From JBHHZJ01 sp046758005 (lineage in GTDB: Bacteria > Pseudomonadota > Alphaproteobacteria > Kiloniellales > J153): DNA of 16,318 nucleotides. The translations under genes were made by a program, and so were the position numbers. The stretch is taken from the NCBI GenBank assembly GCA_046758005.1, contig JBHHZJ010000080.1, forward strand, positions 1 to 16,318. Reading direction: 5' to 3'. Each line of letters opens with the position of its first letter. Within the stretch, counting starts at the first letter, position 1. A model generated the notes under the pieces. That model was given only the letters and a program-made list of their open reading frames with translations. It searched no databases and was not told the origin of the DNA. This document shows positions 16,191 through 16,318 of this stretch, piece after piece.

Positions 16191-16318
16191 TTAGCCATCG
16201 TCGGTTATTACTACTTCTTTTGGGATTCGAGCGCCGCGCCCGGCATCGGTGCGCGGCACGTCCCCGAAGACCTCCCCGAACGCGGCCCTGAGCGCCACGT
16301 CGACGTCCGCCATGGCGA
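16191..16318 (-). CDS. C-terminal end of a - strand gene, cut by the window edge
   Basis: Reading leftwards from the window end, an open frame runs to a TAA at 16193-16191, about 41 codons. It includes MADVDVALRAAFGEVFGDV and ends EVVITDDG. Roughly the first 23 codons inside the window all end in G or C, as in the real genes here, which argues for coding. It would converge with the lipoprotein pair, leaving 21 bases between the stops. Too short to assign a family. Whether the internal ATG at about 16313 is a start or just a Met cannot be decided. Confidence 0.4.
   Translation of the reverse strand, partial: AMADVDVALRAAFGEVFGDVPRTDAGRGARIPKEVVITDDG

Noticed and set aside
16182..16318. + strand open frame beginning MLTLAIVGYYYFFWDSS
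   Set aside because: It remains open to the edge, but lacks a ribosome binding site and turns Pro/Arg/His-rich; the - strand frame over the same bases has the better codon bias. Not fully excluded.

Overview
The window reads as ordinary chromosome from a very GC-rich (roughly 70 % by eye) alphaproteobacterium, most likely a Rhodospirillales-like lineage. The main pointers are an ATP12-type F1-ATPase assembly chaperone (a family of alphaproteobacteria and mitochondria), a complete propionyl-CoA carboxylase, and codon use with G or C in nearly every third position. All confidently called genes lie on the + strand. A short open frame at the right edge runs on the - strand.

Layout. (1) 1-85: a long, almost perfect hairpin element just upstream of the first gene. 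(2) 86-5919: an RNA/assembly block of an RluA-family pseudouridine synthase, a PLP-dependent D-threonine aldolase/D-serine dehydratase-like enzyme, a HAD phosphatase, an AsmA-family envelope protein and the ATP12 chaperone. Two junctions are ATGA overlaps (1183-1186 and 3125-3128), which indicates translational coupling. (3) 6040-11543: pccB and pccA, the two subunits of propionyl-CoA carboxylase, separated by a glutathione S-transferase-like gene and a DUF900-type alpha/beta hydrolase. (4) 11711-12571: a small PAS-domain protein and an acylphosphatase. (5) 12678-14191: an ArsR-family repressor with a Cys-Cys pair and an ArsP/UPF0718-type permease with CSC and CxxC motifs. A perfect 20-bp palindrome lies in front of the repressor and a split, degenerate copy lies in front of the permease. 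(6) 14192-16169: a more AT-rich intergenic stretch and two overlapping lipoprotein genes of unrecognised family. (7) 16191-16318: the end of a - strand frame cut by the window edge.

How the genes fit together. pccAB converts propionyl-CoA to methylmalonyl-CoA, the entry to propionate, odd-chain and branched amino-acid catabolism; the other steps are not in this window. The ArsR/permease pair looks like a self-contained metalloid- or thiol-responsive export switch and is the most interesting regulatory unit here. The lipoprotein pair is the least explained coding content. I saw no tRNA, rRNA, CRISPR array, transposase, phage gene or toxin-antitoxin pair, and no strong evidence for a wholly new system.
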